Below are positions 18,001 through 26,904 of a stretch of DNA of 40,046 nucleotides, piece after piece. Numbering within the stretch: position 1 is the stretch's first letter; each line of letters begins with the position of its first letter. The position numbers were made by a program, and so were the translations under genes. The notes beneath the pieces are model-generated. The model was given only the letters and a program-made list of their open reading frames with translations, searched no databases and was not told where the DNA came from. Source of the stretch: a virus. Where the stretch lies: positions 1-40,046 of the IMG/VR virus record IMGVR_UViG_3300032299_001432; one strand, given 5' to 3'.

Positions 18001-18528
18001 TGGAGTTAAAGAAGGAATTGTATAACACTCATTATCTTGATTAAAAATTTTCCAAGAAGCTAACCAAGGATATTTAACATCATCATTAGAGTAGTATAAA
18101 TAATCAGAATCTATAGCAGAAGTATAATCAACAATTACCCATTTATCTCCAGACCAAGCAATTTCTTGAGTTATAGGATTATTTTTCTTGTATTTTAATT
18201 TATTATTATAAGTTGTATATCCAGTATAAATTCCATTAATTGAAGTTGGAATAGCTGAAGTAAGTGTTACTTTGCTTATTGAATTTTCTGTTCCAGTAAA
18301 AGGCACTTTTGTTCCATTTATGATTACTCCATAGCTTATGCCAGTATACAAAGTTGTTAATGGTTGTGCATAGTATCCAAATTGATTATATAAATTATTA
18401 TAGTATGCATCTAAAGGCTGCCCACTCCACAACAAACCAGTTAAAGTACTAAAACCAGAATAAACTGGATCTAAACAAGAACCTGTATAAGTTTGAACTA
18501 TTTCTTTTGAAGGTCTATTAAGGTTCAT
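15064..18528 (-). CDS. Large tail-associated protein with lectin-like domains, poly-Thr linker and Cys-rich tail
   Basis: This 1154-residue protein is probably a virion adhesin. Residues ~1-400 are beta-rich and not recognised. Residues ~410-620 resemble a concanavalin/LamG-like jelly roll (NFSGTFNGNVNRTESGYKIS, WTTLFLLENYNNTPVNFEILF). Residues ~775-975 match the bacterial L-type (legume-like) lectin pattern: FSFQNIYNIISYNQ, ADGISFIIQSQ, GGFGGQIGYGGINNSIAVSFDTF, VEININGSVDS, HVWIDYSGGTLSVYI. A cysteine-rich region (~975-1080) follows, then 20 consecutive Thr (15276-15217), then a compact C-terminal tail with about ten Cys (PDPCGPPDYCCPLC, CFDCYYTVQCDY). CxxCYT-type motifs occur on both sides of the Thr linker, suggesting a repeated small Cys domain. 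It lies two bases downstream of the tape measure gene, in its unit. Confidence 0.75.
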   Translation of the reverse strand: MNLNRPSKEIVQTYTGSCLDPVYSGFSTLTGLLWSGQPLDAYYNNLYNQFGYYAQPLTTLYTGISYGVIINGTKVPFTGTENSISKVTLTSAIPTSINGIYTGYTTYNNKLKYKKNNPITQEIAWSGDKWVIVDYTSAIDSDYLYYSNDDVKYPWLASWKIFNQDNECYTIPSLTPNAYLPLTTNSGSGFFNINVESTGISTGFYVDINLQTSGEIFSQCIFNTIPLVLTFSGFTQFLVNKFYTPGAGYLNSQIPRKVRLAAYTNYSYDYSGLNIDFRSGMNFTISNPGVLPIDFIIAKSGASLDIKPKLYDSNCYFTGSVTGITSGYVNLDKVICNAEAEAENLKNNALNNINCDSCNYDITMSLPCPNNSVTVLDADALSYINRAQISDFNIREDINNFVVGLKDYSLWNKFKNIWILKSGYNFTGNNFYDLKNINFSGTFNGNVNRTESGYKISTSSDYLSYSNYPIQFTGNWTTLFLLENYNNTPVNFEILFSSESYQASGFRMGYASSKEFELWSTQSEPAGGPAGFGVKETNVHEKPYSFITAGVREYNTNPNAIALVDNKNKVQSFGNYINSERLSTVFPDPAGGTDRFGNNVVFFGLSYEDTSSYHSQIQNLLKKTIAKNINFPSTIIDYPTPNIPIYQSGNTVVNSQDSSFVNAYVSALNKTESQSCDNCYYMNTGSFYTGDQAGNLYNWSTEYCNVIGTGYHRYGEDLLGNQNLKRDLLKNVTEKSNFVKCLEDDPGCCPDIGCDYSFVGFGASTGDEAEKHEILAFSFQNIYNIISYNQDFYKNSINLVGDAYIAGDQNADVNAIVLTDDEFGQAGNFYFKKPIKFRDCNGDSWNSTRVYPFKVYFAMKMTPTSSRADGISFIIQSQSDTAGGFGGQIGYGGINNSIAVSFDTFNNGADDNNNNNSVEININGSVDSVQQTRLCNLDLADGQIKHVWIDYSGGTLSVYISNSSTKPINPSIVRTGMDLCEVFPNCECQTFTPAGTDANCANCACSTYAGTYGGYLVGSALECNTQGKYPVSVNVGDNTTNFELGCSKDPRTCYECYTIANCDTEGYYEDNTDCGPPVVEGVAPTTTTTTTTTTTTTTTTTTTTPDPCGPPDYCCPLCLGGIPQPSYSDPEGCFEWDMLEPNCFDCYYTVQCDY
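15217..15276 (-). repeat. Poly-threonine codon run (20 Thr)
   Basis: Twenty successive Thr codons use all four synonyms (ACT, ACC, ACG, ACA), so the run is maintained at protein level rather than being a simple triplet expansion. It is locally much more GC-rich than its surroundings. It separates the Cys-rich region of the lectin-domain protein from its C-terminal Cys-rich tail. Confidence 0.9.
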
Positions 18529-18530
18529 AA

Positions 18531-21500
18531 TTAACTTTGACTAGTTTTACTTAATAAGCCTCCTGGACGTTTTTGTTCGATAATTGTAGATATAACATTT
18601 TGTTTAATCAATTGAGTAAACTCTTTCATATTCTTTTCTTTGGCCGCTTTATTAGAGTTTTTATTTTCGTCATTTTGATCTGATGAATTAGAATTATCTT
18701 GAGAGTTTTCTGTTGTTTTTCCATCAGCTTCCATACTTATTTGAATTGTTATATTATTAGTATCACCAGCAGAAGATGTTTGTTTATCTTTTTGATTTTT
18801 TAATGTTTCATTTAGATCCGCAATTGCAGTTGTTAATATATCTACATTTAAACTAGATTCTGTTCCACCACCTAATATTGAATTTCCAACTTGTCCTCCA
18901 TCAGCAAAACCTCTAACTTGACCATTATTTAATTTTTCAAAAAATCCAGTGCCATATTTCTTTACCGCATTTTTATTAACAACAAATTCACCACCCATTA
19001 ATAACGCTGGAACATCATCCTCTGCCATTCCTCCACTTGCAAAGCGAAATCTATTACTCGTTGTTAATCCAGAACTTGTTCTGCCAGAAGATGAAGCATA
19101 AGATGTTCCACTTCCTTTTAACATATTTTGTAAAAATGGAGATCCAACTACTCCAGCTCCAAGCATTCCTAATATTGGTAAATTTTTAGAAGAGAATAAA
19201 CTACTAAATCCCCCAGATTGTTGAGCTCCACCATAAAGACTAGTTATTGCTCCATAATTACTTCCTAAAGCGCTAGATGTTCCTCCCATGCCTCCTGGCA
19301 TAGCAAATGCACTAGCTTTTGGTCCAAAAAGTCCACCCATTCCACCCATTCCACCACCAAATCCCATCATTGCTCCACCAGCTATCCCCATAATAGCACT
19401 CATCCATGCACTTTGTAGCATTTGTTTTTGTTGTCTATTATAAGCATCTAATTCTTTTGCATAAGCTTGTTGTGCTGATACCATTGTTGCTGTATTTTGG
19501 TTATAACTATCCATTAAATATCCAACATAATCTTTATAATCAACTTCTTTTTGCATTCTTTCTTGATTTTTAATACTTTCTGGATCTGATAAAGCATAAT
19601 TACTTAAATTTGGATCAACATTATTTTCACCCTTTAATTGATTAATATAAGCATCTAAAGCATTTAATCCAGACTGCATATTTTTAGTATTTAATCCAGA
19701 TGTATTTTCTGCTCCAGTTACAGCAAATTCATTATTAAAGTTTTTAGAGAATCCACCACCGTCTGCCATGCCTCTTGTTGCTCCAGCATTTAAAGAATGT
19801 AAAAATCCAGGGCCATAAGCTTGTTGAAGTGATTTTACTGCTCTTTGATTTAAAACAAACTCTCCTTTAGAAAGTACTGCTGGTACATCATCAACTAATC
19901 CAGAACCACCATTTACATATCCACCACCTGCATAACCTTTTACTGATCCACCTTTTGAAAATCCAAGTAGTGACCCTAAACCTCCGCCTCCTCCACCCAT
20001 ACCACCAAGAGCGCCTTGCAATTGACCAAAGATTGCTCCCATAAATAGTTTAGTTGATATTTGAGTAGCGATTTGCTGAATCTGTTGTAAAATTTGAATA
20101 GCGAAATTTTTAAATGCATCACCAGCGCTTACAGTACCAGAAGCAAAACTTTGAAAAGCGTTAGAGAATGACTCTTGAATATTATTTGCAACATCTACAG
20201 CGGAAGTATTTAAATCTTGGAAGAATTGAGTTCCATTATAACTCATTGCGTTAACAAAATTAGTTGCTATGCCGATTGCAGGATTGTATCCTTGTGTACG
20301 AGCAGCGTTTTGTTGTCTTTCTAATTCTTTATTTGCGTATTCTACAGAAGTTAAATATCCATCAGCAAGATCAGCAAGATCATTCATATGATCAATTTCA
20401 TCTTGCCTAAATTTTAATCTTCTTTCTGCTAATTGATTATCTCTTGTATGTAAATCAAGTAATTTTTGTGCTATTTGTAATGCATTTAAAGATTTATCAT
20501 TTATAACTTGTAAATCTCTTGCTCTATTTTCTGAAGCTATTCTTTCATTCTGTTGAATATCACCCGCCATGGCTGCCATTTGTATATATTGATCTTCAAT
20601 TTGTTTTGTAAATTCGCCTCTTCTTTGTTCTAGATCTTTTAAATTTTCTAATTTGACTTTTGTATTTTCTAATACTGTTTCACTTGGAGACAATGCATCA
20701 ACGCTACTAGGAGTAGTTTCTAATTCATTAAATAATTTACCTCTATAAAACGGTCCTTGACCCATTGGCGTAGGTGAGAAGCTTGGTAATCCTCCTGTAT
20801 ATGTAGCACCACTCATTACTGCTCCAGCTGTATTTGTTGGTTGTCCAGTTATTGTTCCCTGATTACCCACGGTAGCTCCATTAACTGCTTGTGCAAGTTG
20901 ATTAATACTAGAACTGTCAATTTTAATACCTTGTTGACTTAATTGTTTATATATATCAGATACAGCTGTATCAATTTTAGGTATGCTTGTTGCTTGGGCT
21001 TCGATTGCTTGATCTTGTTTTGCGTAATTTTGTATTTGTGTTTTTGCTATTTGACTAATTTGTTCTTTTGAAAGATTTTGACCAATTGAACTTAGATATT
21101 TTTGAAGATCGGCTTCTAATCCTGTTTGCGCAGTATTTACTAATCCTTGAGGAAGACTTGTTGGGCCAATTCCAAGTTGTTTTAATTGATCTAATATTCC
21201 TAAAGCTCCTCGCCCTCTTACTCCAGCACTAGAAGAACCTAAATTCATTCTTGCGTTATTAAAATCTTGCGTCATTCCTGGGAATGCATTTTGTTGATAA
21301 GACCTTGTCCCTCCAGCAAAAGAAATCGCTTGTTGAACTCGCAATAATTTTAATCTTGCATTATATTCTTCATCTGCCAATCTTTTACTATTTGCAGTTG
21401 TTGAGTCTAAAGCTTGTAATTGATTAGATGCATCATTTGTATTTCTAGATAATTCAATTAATTGATTTCCAACTGACTTAGCTTGATCTACAAGATCTTT

Positions 21501-24500
21501 ATTTGCATTATAATTTTCAAAATAACTTTGAGATAATTCTTTAGCTTGTTTAGATAATTCATCAAAACTTGTTATGCCTTTTAATTTATTAACATCTGTT
21601 TCTAATTTATTTATAAAATCAACTATTTCTGGATTTGGTCCTGGAATTGCTCTAAAATTAGCTATTTCTGTTCCTCCTAAATTATTTAAATTTCCAGTTG
21701 CTTTTTGAGTAATTTGTAGTCTTGATCTTTCGTATTCTGCATTTCTAATAGCGTCGTCAAATTGTTGAGATACATTTAATTGAGTAAATTCTCCAAATAA
21801 ATCTTTTATAGATTCTAAGAAAGTTCCACGGCGACTTTGAATTTGTGCTGTAACATTTGCTATGTTAGTTTCTCCTTCTGAAAAAATTCTATTTGTTTCT
21901 ATTATATTATTTTCTAAACCATTTAAAAATGCTTTTGCTATATCTTGTACTTTTTGTATATTTCCTTCGCGAATCTCATTAGTGTCTTTTACTTCTTTAA
22001 GTGTAGCTAGAAATTTTTCTATATCAAAATCTTTTATATACTCTGCATATAATGCTGCATTTTTAAATTGAGATTTTAATGTTAAAAGTTTTGATTTGAT
22101 TTCTTCTGGTTTAGCTCCTCCAGCACTTAATTTAGAAATTACATCTCCAACCATCTGTCCGTTTTCTAAACGTTGAAGTCCAAATTGTTCTAATTCTGTT
22201 TGACGAGAATCTAATTCTTTTTGTATTTCTTGAGGATTTGTTTTTAAATATTGTTTTCTAATTTCTGAAGGAGTGGCAAAAGTTTTGCTACTCATTGTAT
22301 TAAAATAATCCATGAAACCTGGTTCTTCTTTTAATTTTAATGTTTCTGCAGTTTTTTCTGCTTGTTGAGCTTGAACTTTTGATTGTTGAGTTTCTAATAT
22401 ATCTGTTTGTATTTGTTGAACTTTAAGAGTGTCACCTTTTCCTAAAGCATCTAATATAGCGTTTCTTGTTTCAGCTGGTAACGAAGATAAAGCAGCGACT
22501 TGCGCAGTTTGTAACTTTTGTAATTCTTGAGTAGACAATCTTATATTACCAGTATATGCTTGATTTAATTTTTCCGATATTCCATTAAATTTAATAAATG
22601 AATCATTTAATGAATTTAATTTTTCTTGCGATAATTGCATTGCTTTTTCTAAATCTTTAAATGGTTTTTCGTCTAATTGTTTTTGAATATCTATTAAAGT
22701 TGTAGCTGCGCCGAAAAGACCACCAATAATAGCTCCAGGAGCGCCTCCCCCAAGAGCTGCACCAGTTAAGGCGTAACTACCAATATTTCCCAATCCAGAA
22801 CTTATTCCTCTTCCAACAATGTTTTCTTCTGACATAGCAGATGAAACTGCTCCAGTAATTGTAGGTAATAAAATTGATCCAGCTAAAGCTCCTCCTCCTT
22901 GACCAAAAGGAACTTTATTACCACCTGTCGTTAAACCGCGTGAGTTTAAAACTTTTTGTCTATAATCTGGATCAAATCCTCTAGTTGCATAATTTGGAAT
23001 AAATCCTTTAGCTGTTCCAGATTTTCTAGCTGCAAATAAATCTTTAAATCTAGCAATACCTTGTCCTAAACCAGCTGGTTCATCTTTTGTATTATATACT
23101 CCAAGACCCATAGGGTTTTCAGAGTTAGATAATCTTGAATCTTGACCTACTCTAACAGAAGATGGAGATACTCCAGATGAAATTTCTCTCATCATAGAAG
23201 CCATTAATGGAGAGTAGTTTGGTATGAAACCTTTTGCGGCATTTTTTCTAGATAAATATTTTCCTACTGCAGATGCTCCATCTTTACCAAAAGCAGATTT
23301 CGGTAATACACCAGAAGCAGTTATAATTTTTTCCGCCATGCTATTAATATTTTCTCTGCTATTATCATTAATTTTAAAATCTGCTAATGGAGTATTATAA
23401 CCAAATAACGCAGCAAGTTTTTGATTAGGAGATCCAATAACATCAAAATTAATTCCTTCTCTTGCTGCAGCTGGTATGCCTAACGCAAGACCAAGTCCAA
23501 CTTCAAAAGCTGCACCAGCAGCTGCTGTGATTGCGCCTTTTGATCCAGGAGTTGTATCTAATTTTGTTGTAAGCGATTGAGGCGTAGGAATTACTGCTGG
23601 AGGATTAATTGACTTAATAAATGCTGAAGTAGCTTGAGAAACAGATTGTTCAATTGCTTTTTGAATATCTAATATTGATCCAGCATCTTTATAATTTTGA
23701 TTATAAGTTTTAACTGGCCACCTTACTAGAACGTCTTCTCCGCCAAGATTTGTTAATTTTTCTTTTACATTTGAAGTTTTTCCACTTGGAGGAACTAACA
23801 TTGTTGCGATACTTGATGCATCTAATATTCTTGCTTGACTTCTTTTACTGCTTAAAGCTCTTTGTACTACGGAAGAATTAATAACCCCTTCTTTTCCTTC
23901 GATCATCCATTGTGTTTTATTTATTTGTTTTAAAGTTTGTGCTTCTCTAGCTGCGATAATATCTGATGTACTTGCAAAATTTGGTATATATCCCATTGCA
24001 GCATACGGATTAAATCCTAATTTACTTTGAAATGCTTGAGCATAATTTTTTCCAGCGCTACTTGCTTGAGGAGGCATAATCGCTGGTTGAGTCATTCCTG
24101 GAAATTGTTTTACTTGTTCTGCTTTATTGTAAACTACTTGACCAGCACCAGGAATATTCATTCTTGAAATTGCGCCTGGTTTATATCCTCCAAGATATGC
24201 TCCATAAACTTCAGTTTGCTCTGCTGAAGAGAAATTAGGAATAAATCCACCACTTTTTGCTGAAATCTTTCCTCCTACAGAAGTTACTCCTCTACCCATT
24301 AAACTTGCTGTTAAACTTGCTGAAACTGCTCCAGCTTGTTCTCTAGCTACTGTTTGAGCTTTAATTACAGAAAGAATTTGATTTTCTACTTGAAGAAGAC
24401 TTATTTGTTTAGTTAAAATTCCTTGTATTAAATTTGGATTTTGAGCTAGAATTGAATTAATTCTTTCTTGAATTTGAGCTTGTTGTTGAGAGCCTTTATT

Positions 24501-25865
24501 AATATCTAATATTTGTCCTACTGCTTGACCGCTGAATTTAGCAAGATTAATAAATAACTTACCAATTACAGCGCCAATCAATGCTAATCCTGGTCCACTG
24601 ATATAATTTCCTAAACCTTCTAATAATCCTTTTGCTAATTTTTCTCCAGGACCTTTTGCGTCTGCTAAATTAAATGATTCAAGTGCAGAATTAATATTTC
24701 CCAAAACTCCTTCTATCGCTGGAGCAAGAGTTAATCCGCCAACATCTGCTGCAAGTTTTGTAAAATTTGTTGTTGTTTTATTTATTAATGCAGCTAAAGT
24801 TTGATTTAATTGTTCATTTCTTTTTACCGCTGTATCTGTTGCGTTTGTACTTGTATTTAATGCACTATTATAAATAGAATACTGTTTTCCTAAATCTCCT
24901 AATGCAGCTTTTAAAATATTAATTTGAAATACGCCACCAACTAATTCAGCAACATTAGCTCTTTGAGCATCAGATAAACCATCAAAGGTTGTAGCTAATT
25001 GAGTTAATGTATCAATTGCTGGCTTAAAACTTCCATCAACGTTTCTAGCTTGAATTCCTAAAGCTTCTAACTGATCTAATACGTCAGTTCTTTCAAGACG
25101 AGTGAAAATAGTTTTTAAAGAGTTACCAATAACTGCACCACCTCGGGCAGTGGTTTGTTGAACGCTAGTAACTAATGCTACTAATTGGTCTAAATTAACT
25201 CCTACGCTATCAGCAGATGAACCTACTCTACTAATTGCATCAGCAAGATCAGCGCTACTTACAGCAAAAGCAGCATCGACTGTTGCTAATTTATTTACGA
25301 TTTGAGTTGAATCTAAAGCTACTTTATTAAAACTATTGATTGTTGCGGTTAGAGCTTGAGTACTAGATACAACATCTAATCCACTCAATCTAGTTAAAAT
25401 CAATGCATCTCTTGTTCTTTTTAAAGTTTCCTCTACGCCAAGACCTTGTCGAGAAAATTCAACTGCTGCTTGAGAAACGGTTTCAAAACTTTGCCCTGTT
25501 TGACCAGCTACTTTAAATAATTGATCACCAAAATTAGAAAGATTTTTTGCACTTAAACCTAATATAGTATTAATATCTGTTAGATTTTTTTGAACATTAA
25601 TTGTGGTTTTAACTAAATTTTCAAAACCTTTTTGAATAGCAAAAATTGCACCAGCAGAAGCTCCGAACGCAAGAACACGAGCGTTAGATGCATCTAATGA
25701 TTTTCTAAATTCATCTACTGCACCAGTAATTCTACCAAGAGGTTGAGAAAATGCCTTTTCATTTAATCCCTTTAATTGATAATTTTTACTAAGGGCCGCC
25801 GAGATGTCATTCTCTAGTGGCCTTGTATCTGCACCTACTGGGACTTTTCCGACTACATTAGCCAT
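18531..25865 (-). CDS. Tail tape measure protein (TP901 type)
   Basis: This 2444-residue protein sets tail length and is ejected during DNA entry. Residues ~60-340 match the TP901 core of tape measure proteins: FGASAGAIFAIQKGF, LTDINTILGLS, GQSFETVSQAAVEFSRQG, LVALVTSVQQTTARGG, GNSLKTIFTRLER, QINILKAAL. Four GFIPNF/GYIPNF/GFIPNY motifs occur near residues 538, 624, 878 and 953. Long helical, Gln/Asn-rich stretches follow (~1060-1950), then two copies of a module with DDVPA-L--GEFV-N--AVK ... LN-G--RG-ADGG near 1980-2030 and 2276-2325, and Gly-rich hydrophobic segments. AGTGTAA lies 26 bases upstream, and AGAGG lies nine bases before the ATG as Shine-Dalgarno. The scaling known for siphophages (about 0.15 nm per residue) would give a tail of roughly 350 nm. 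Confidence 0.95.
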   Translation of the reverse strand: MANVVGKVPVGADTRPLENDISAALSKNYQLKGLNEKAFSQPLGRITGAVDEFRKSLDASNARVLAFGASAGAIFAIQKGFENLVKTTINVQKNLTDINTILGLSAKNLSNFGDQLFKVAGQTGQSFETVSQAAVEFSRQGLGVEETLKRTRDALILTRLSGLDVVSSTQALTATINSFNKVALDSTQIVNKLATVDAAFAVSSADLADAISRVGSSADSVGVNLDQLVALVTSVQQTTARGGAVIGNSLKTIFTRLERTDVLDQLEALGIQARNVDGSFKPAIDTLTQLATTFDGLSDAQRANVAELVGGVFQINILKAALGDLGKQYSIYNSALNTSTNATDTAVKRNEQLNQTLAALINKTTTNFTKLAADVGGLTLAPAIEGVLGNINSALESFNLADAKGPGEKLAKGLLEGLGNYISGPGLALIGAVIGKLFINLAKFSGQAVGQILDINKGSQQQAQIQERINSILAQNPNLIQGILTKQISLLQVENQILSVIKAQTVAREQAGAVSASLTASLMGRGVTSVGGKISAKSGGFIPNFSSAEQTEVYGAYLGGYKPGAISRMNIPGAGQVVYNKAEQVKQFPGMTQPAIMPPQASSAGKNYAQAFQSKLGFNPYAAMGYIPNFASTSDIIAAREAQTLKQINKTQWMIEGKEGVINSSVVQRALSSKRSQARILDASSIATMLVPPSGKTSNVKEKLTNLGGEDVLVRWPVKTYNQNYKDAGSILDIQKAIEQSVSQATSAFIKSINPPAVIPTPQSLTTKLDTTPGSKGAITAAAGAAFEVGLGLALGIPAAAREGINFDVIGSPNQKLAALFGYNTPLADFKINDNSRENINSMAEKIITASGVLPKSAFGKDGASAVGKYLSRKNAAKGFIPNYSPLMASMMREISSGVSPSSVRVGQDSRLSNSENPMGLGVYNTKDEPAGLGQGIARFKDLFAARKSGTAKGFIPNYATRGFDPDYRQKVLNSRGLTTGGNKVPFGQGGGALAGSILLPTITGAVSSAMSEENIVGRGISSGLGNIGSYALTGAALGGGAPGAIIGGLFGAATTLIDIQKQLDEKPFKDLEKAMQLSQEKLNSLNDSFIKFNGISEKLNQAYTGNIRLSTQELQKLQTAQVAALSSLPAETRNAILDALGKGDTLKVQQIQTDILETQQSKVQAQQAEKTAETLKLKEEPGFMDYFNTMSSKTFATPSEIRKQYLKTNPQEIQKELDSRQTELEQFGLQRLENGQMVGDVISKLSAGGAKPEEIKSKLLTLKSQFKNAALYAEYIKDFDIEKFLATLKEVKDTNEIREGNIQKVQDIAKAFLNGLENNIIETNRIFSEGETNIANVTAQIQSRRGTFLESIKDLFGEFTQLNVSQQFDDAIRNAEYERSRLQITQKATGNLNNLGGTEIANFRAIPGPNPEIVDFINKLETDVNKLKGITSFDELSKQAKELSQSYFENYNANKDLVDQAKSVGNQLIELSRNTNDASNQLQALDSTTANSKRLADEEYNARLKLLRVQQAISFAGGTRSYQQNAFPGMTQDFNNARMNLGSSSAGVRGRGALGILDQLKQLGIGPTSLPQGLVNTAQTGLEADLQKYLSSIGQNLSKEQISQIAKTQIQNYAKQDQAIEAQATSIPKIDTAVSDIYKQLSQQGIKIDSSSINQLAQAVNGATVGNQGTITGQPTNTAGAVMSGATYTGGLPSFSPTPMGQGPFYRGKLFNELETTPSSVDALSPSETVLENTKVKLENLKDLEQRRGEFTKQIEDQYIQMAAMAGDIQQNERIASENRARDLQVINDKSLNALQIAQKLLDLHTRDNQLAERRLKFRQDEIDHMNDLADLADGYLTSVEYANKELERQQNAARTQGYNPAIGIATNFVNAMSYNGTQFFQDLNTSAVDVANNIQESFSNAFQSFASGTVSAGDAFKNFAIQILQQIQQIATQISTKLFMGAIFGQLQGALGGMGGGGGGLGSLLGFSKGGSVKGYAGGGYVNGGSGLVDDVPAVLSKGEFVLNQRAVKSLQQAYGPGFLHSLNAGATRGMADGGGFSKNFNNEFAVTGAENTSGLNTKNMQSGLNALDAYINQLKGENNVDPNLSNYALSDPESIKNQERMQKEVDYKDYVGYLMDSYNQNTATMVSAQQAYAKELDAYNRQQKQMLQSAWMSAIMGIAGGAMMGFGGGMGGMGGLFGPKASAFAMPGGMGGTSSALGSNYGAITSLYGGAQQSGGFSSLFSSKNLPILGMLGAGVVGSPFLQNMLKGSGTSYASSSGRTSSGLTTSNRFRFASGGMAEDDVPALLMGGEFVVNKNAVKKYGTGFFEKLNNGQVRGFADGGQVGNSILGGGTESSLNVDILTTAIADLNETLKNQKDKQTSSAGDTNNITIQISMEADGKTTENSQDNSNSSDQNDENKNSNKAAKEKNMKEFTQLIKQNVISTIIEQKRPGGLLSKTSQS

Positions 25866-25891
25866 TCCTTATACCTCTTTCCTGTGATAAA

Positions 25892-25898
25892 TTACACT
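25892..25898 (-). promoter_or_regulatory. AGTGTAA late-promoter-like motif for the tape measure unit
   Basis: On the - strand, TTTAGTGTAATTTATC lies 26 bases upstream of the tape measure ATG and just after the stop of the previous gene. A Shine-Dalgarno (AGAGG, 25879-25875) lies between motif and start, as expected if transcription begins shortly after the motif. Confidence 0.5.
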
Positions 25899-25903
25899 AA
25901 ATA

Positions 25904-26902
25904 TTAAGCATTATGTAATTTTATGAGGTCTTGGAATGACAACGATCCACCTTTCTTTTTAGCTTCTTCAGTTAAGCTAATATTATCTGTATTTTTCATG
26001 CCCATTTTCTTAAGGTCTTCCTTTGATGCTCCTACCAAAGAGCTTCCTAGCGTTTCTTCTGAATTTTTATTTTTCGTATTACGACTAACTTGAGCTGCAT
26101 TTTTTGATCCTTCATACCAATCCACCAATGCTTCTGGATCATTAAGTACATTATCTGGCGCTTTTGTTGTACTGTTAGTTAATATACCTTTAAAATATTT
26201 AGCATAAGAAAATAGCTCGCTTTGTATAAATGTAAGATCAATAATGGCTTTACCAAAAAATGTATATGGATTATCATCACATAAATAAAATGAATTTAAG
26301 AAAAAGCCAGATAAAGCTATTTTCTTGAGATTTCTTTCGTTCAATCCAGATAAACCAATATTATATTTAGTATACAAAGCGTATAATTCTTCATATTCGA
26401 GATCTTCAAATTCTTGACTTGTTAATAGTTTGTTCTTTAGAAATTCATCTTTATAAAGAGATACATAAACATAATATTCGCTTATTTTTTTGCCACTATA
26501 AGACTCTAAAGTTGTACCCAAAAGTTCTTGTCTTTCCTTTAAAAATATATCTAATTTATTCTCATTTTCTTTAATTTGAGAATTCATATTTTCTATATCT
26601 CTAGAAACAATTAATTTTGATTTTGTGTATTTTAAATTTTTGATAAAGTCTTTTAGCTTATCTATTTGGTCTTCTTTATCTTTAGACCAAGAATCCTTGT
26701 CAATTAAATTTTGAAGCTGGGTTTTTTCATCCAAAAGACCTAATCTTTTGGCTTTAGTTTCGATTTCTATTTTTCTTTTATTAACTACGTTTAGATCTTT
26801 TAAACAAAAATGTTTTATGTAGAATGAATCTTTACCATCATTATAAAATGAATAGCCATTCAATATATCATGATAAAGTAATTTATATTCCTCTTGGTTC
26901 AA
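25904..26902 (-). CDS. Probable tail assembly protein upstream of the tape measure (chaperone position)
   Basis: This 332-residue protein occupies the place of the lambda GT / tail chaperone T part, between the tube and tape measure genes. Residues ~1-150 are helical and highly charged, with likely coiled coil (KDKEDQIDKLKDFIKNL, NMNSQIKENENKLDIFL). Residues ~150-260 are a compact helical domain (EYYVYVSLYKDEFL, NPYTFFGKAIIDLTFIQSEL, NDPEALVDWYEGSKN). The tail is Lys/Gly-rich and ends in LSFQDLIKLHNA. The start is TTG at 26902, two bases after the preceding stop and without Shine-Dalgarno, so translation probably depends on coupling. A frameshift fusion with the upstream gene was considered, but no slippery heptamer is present. 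The family is not identified with certainty. Confidence 0.6.
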   Translation of the reverse strand: MNQEEYKLLYHDILNGYSFYNDGKDSFYIKHFCLKDLNVVNKRKIEIETKAKRLGLLDEKTQLQNLIDKDSWSKDKEDQIDKLKDFIKNLKYTKSKLIVSRDIENMNSQIKENENKLDIFLKERQELLGTTLESYSGKKISEYYVYVSLYKDEFLKNKLLTSQEFEDLEYEELYALYTKYNIGLSGLNERNLKKIALSGFFLNSFYLCDDNPYTFFGKAIIDLTFIQSELFSYAKYFKGILTNSTTKAPDNVLNDPEALVDWYEGSKNAAQVSRNTKNKNSEETLGSSLVGASKEDLKKMGMKNTDNISLTEEAKKKGGSLSFQDLIKLHNA

Positions 26903-26904
26903 GA

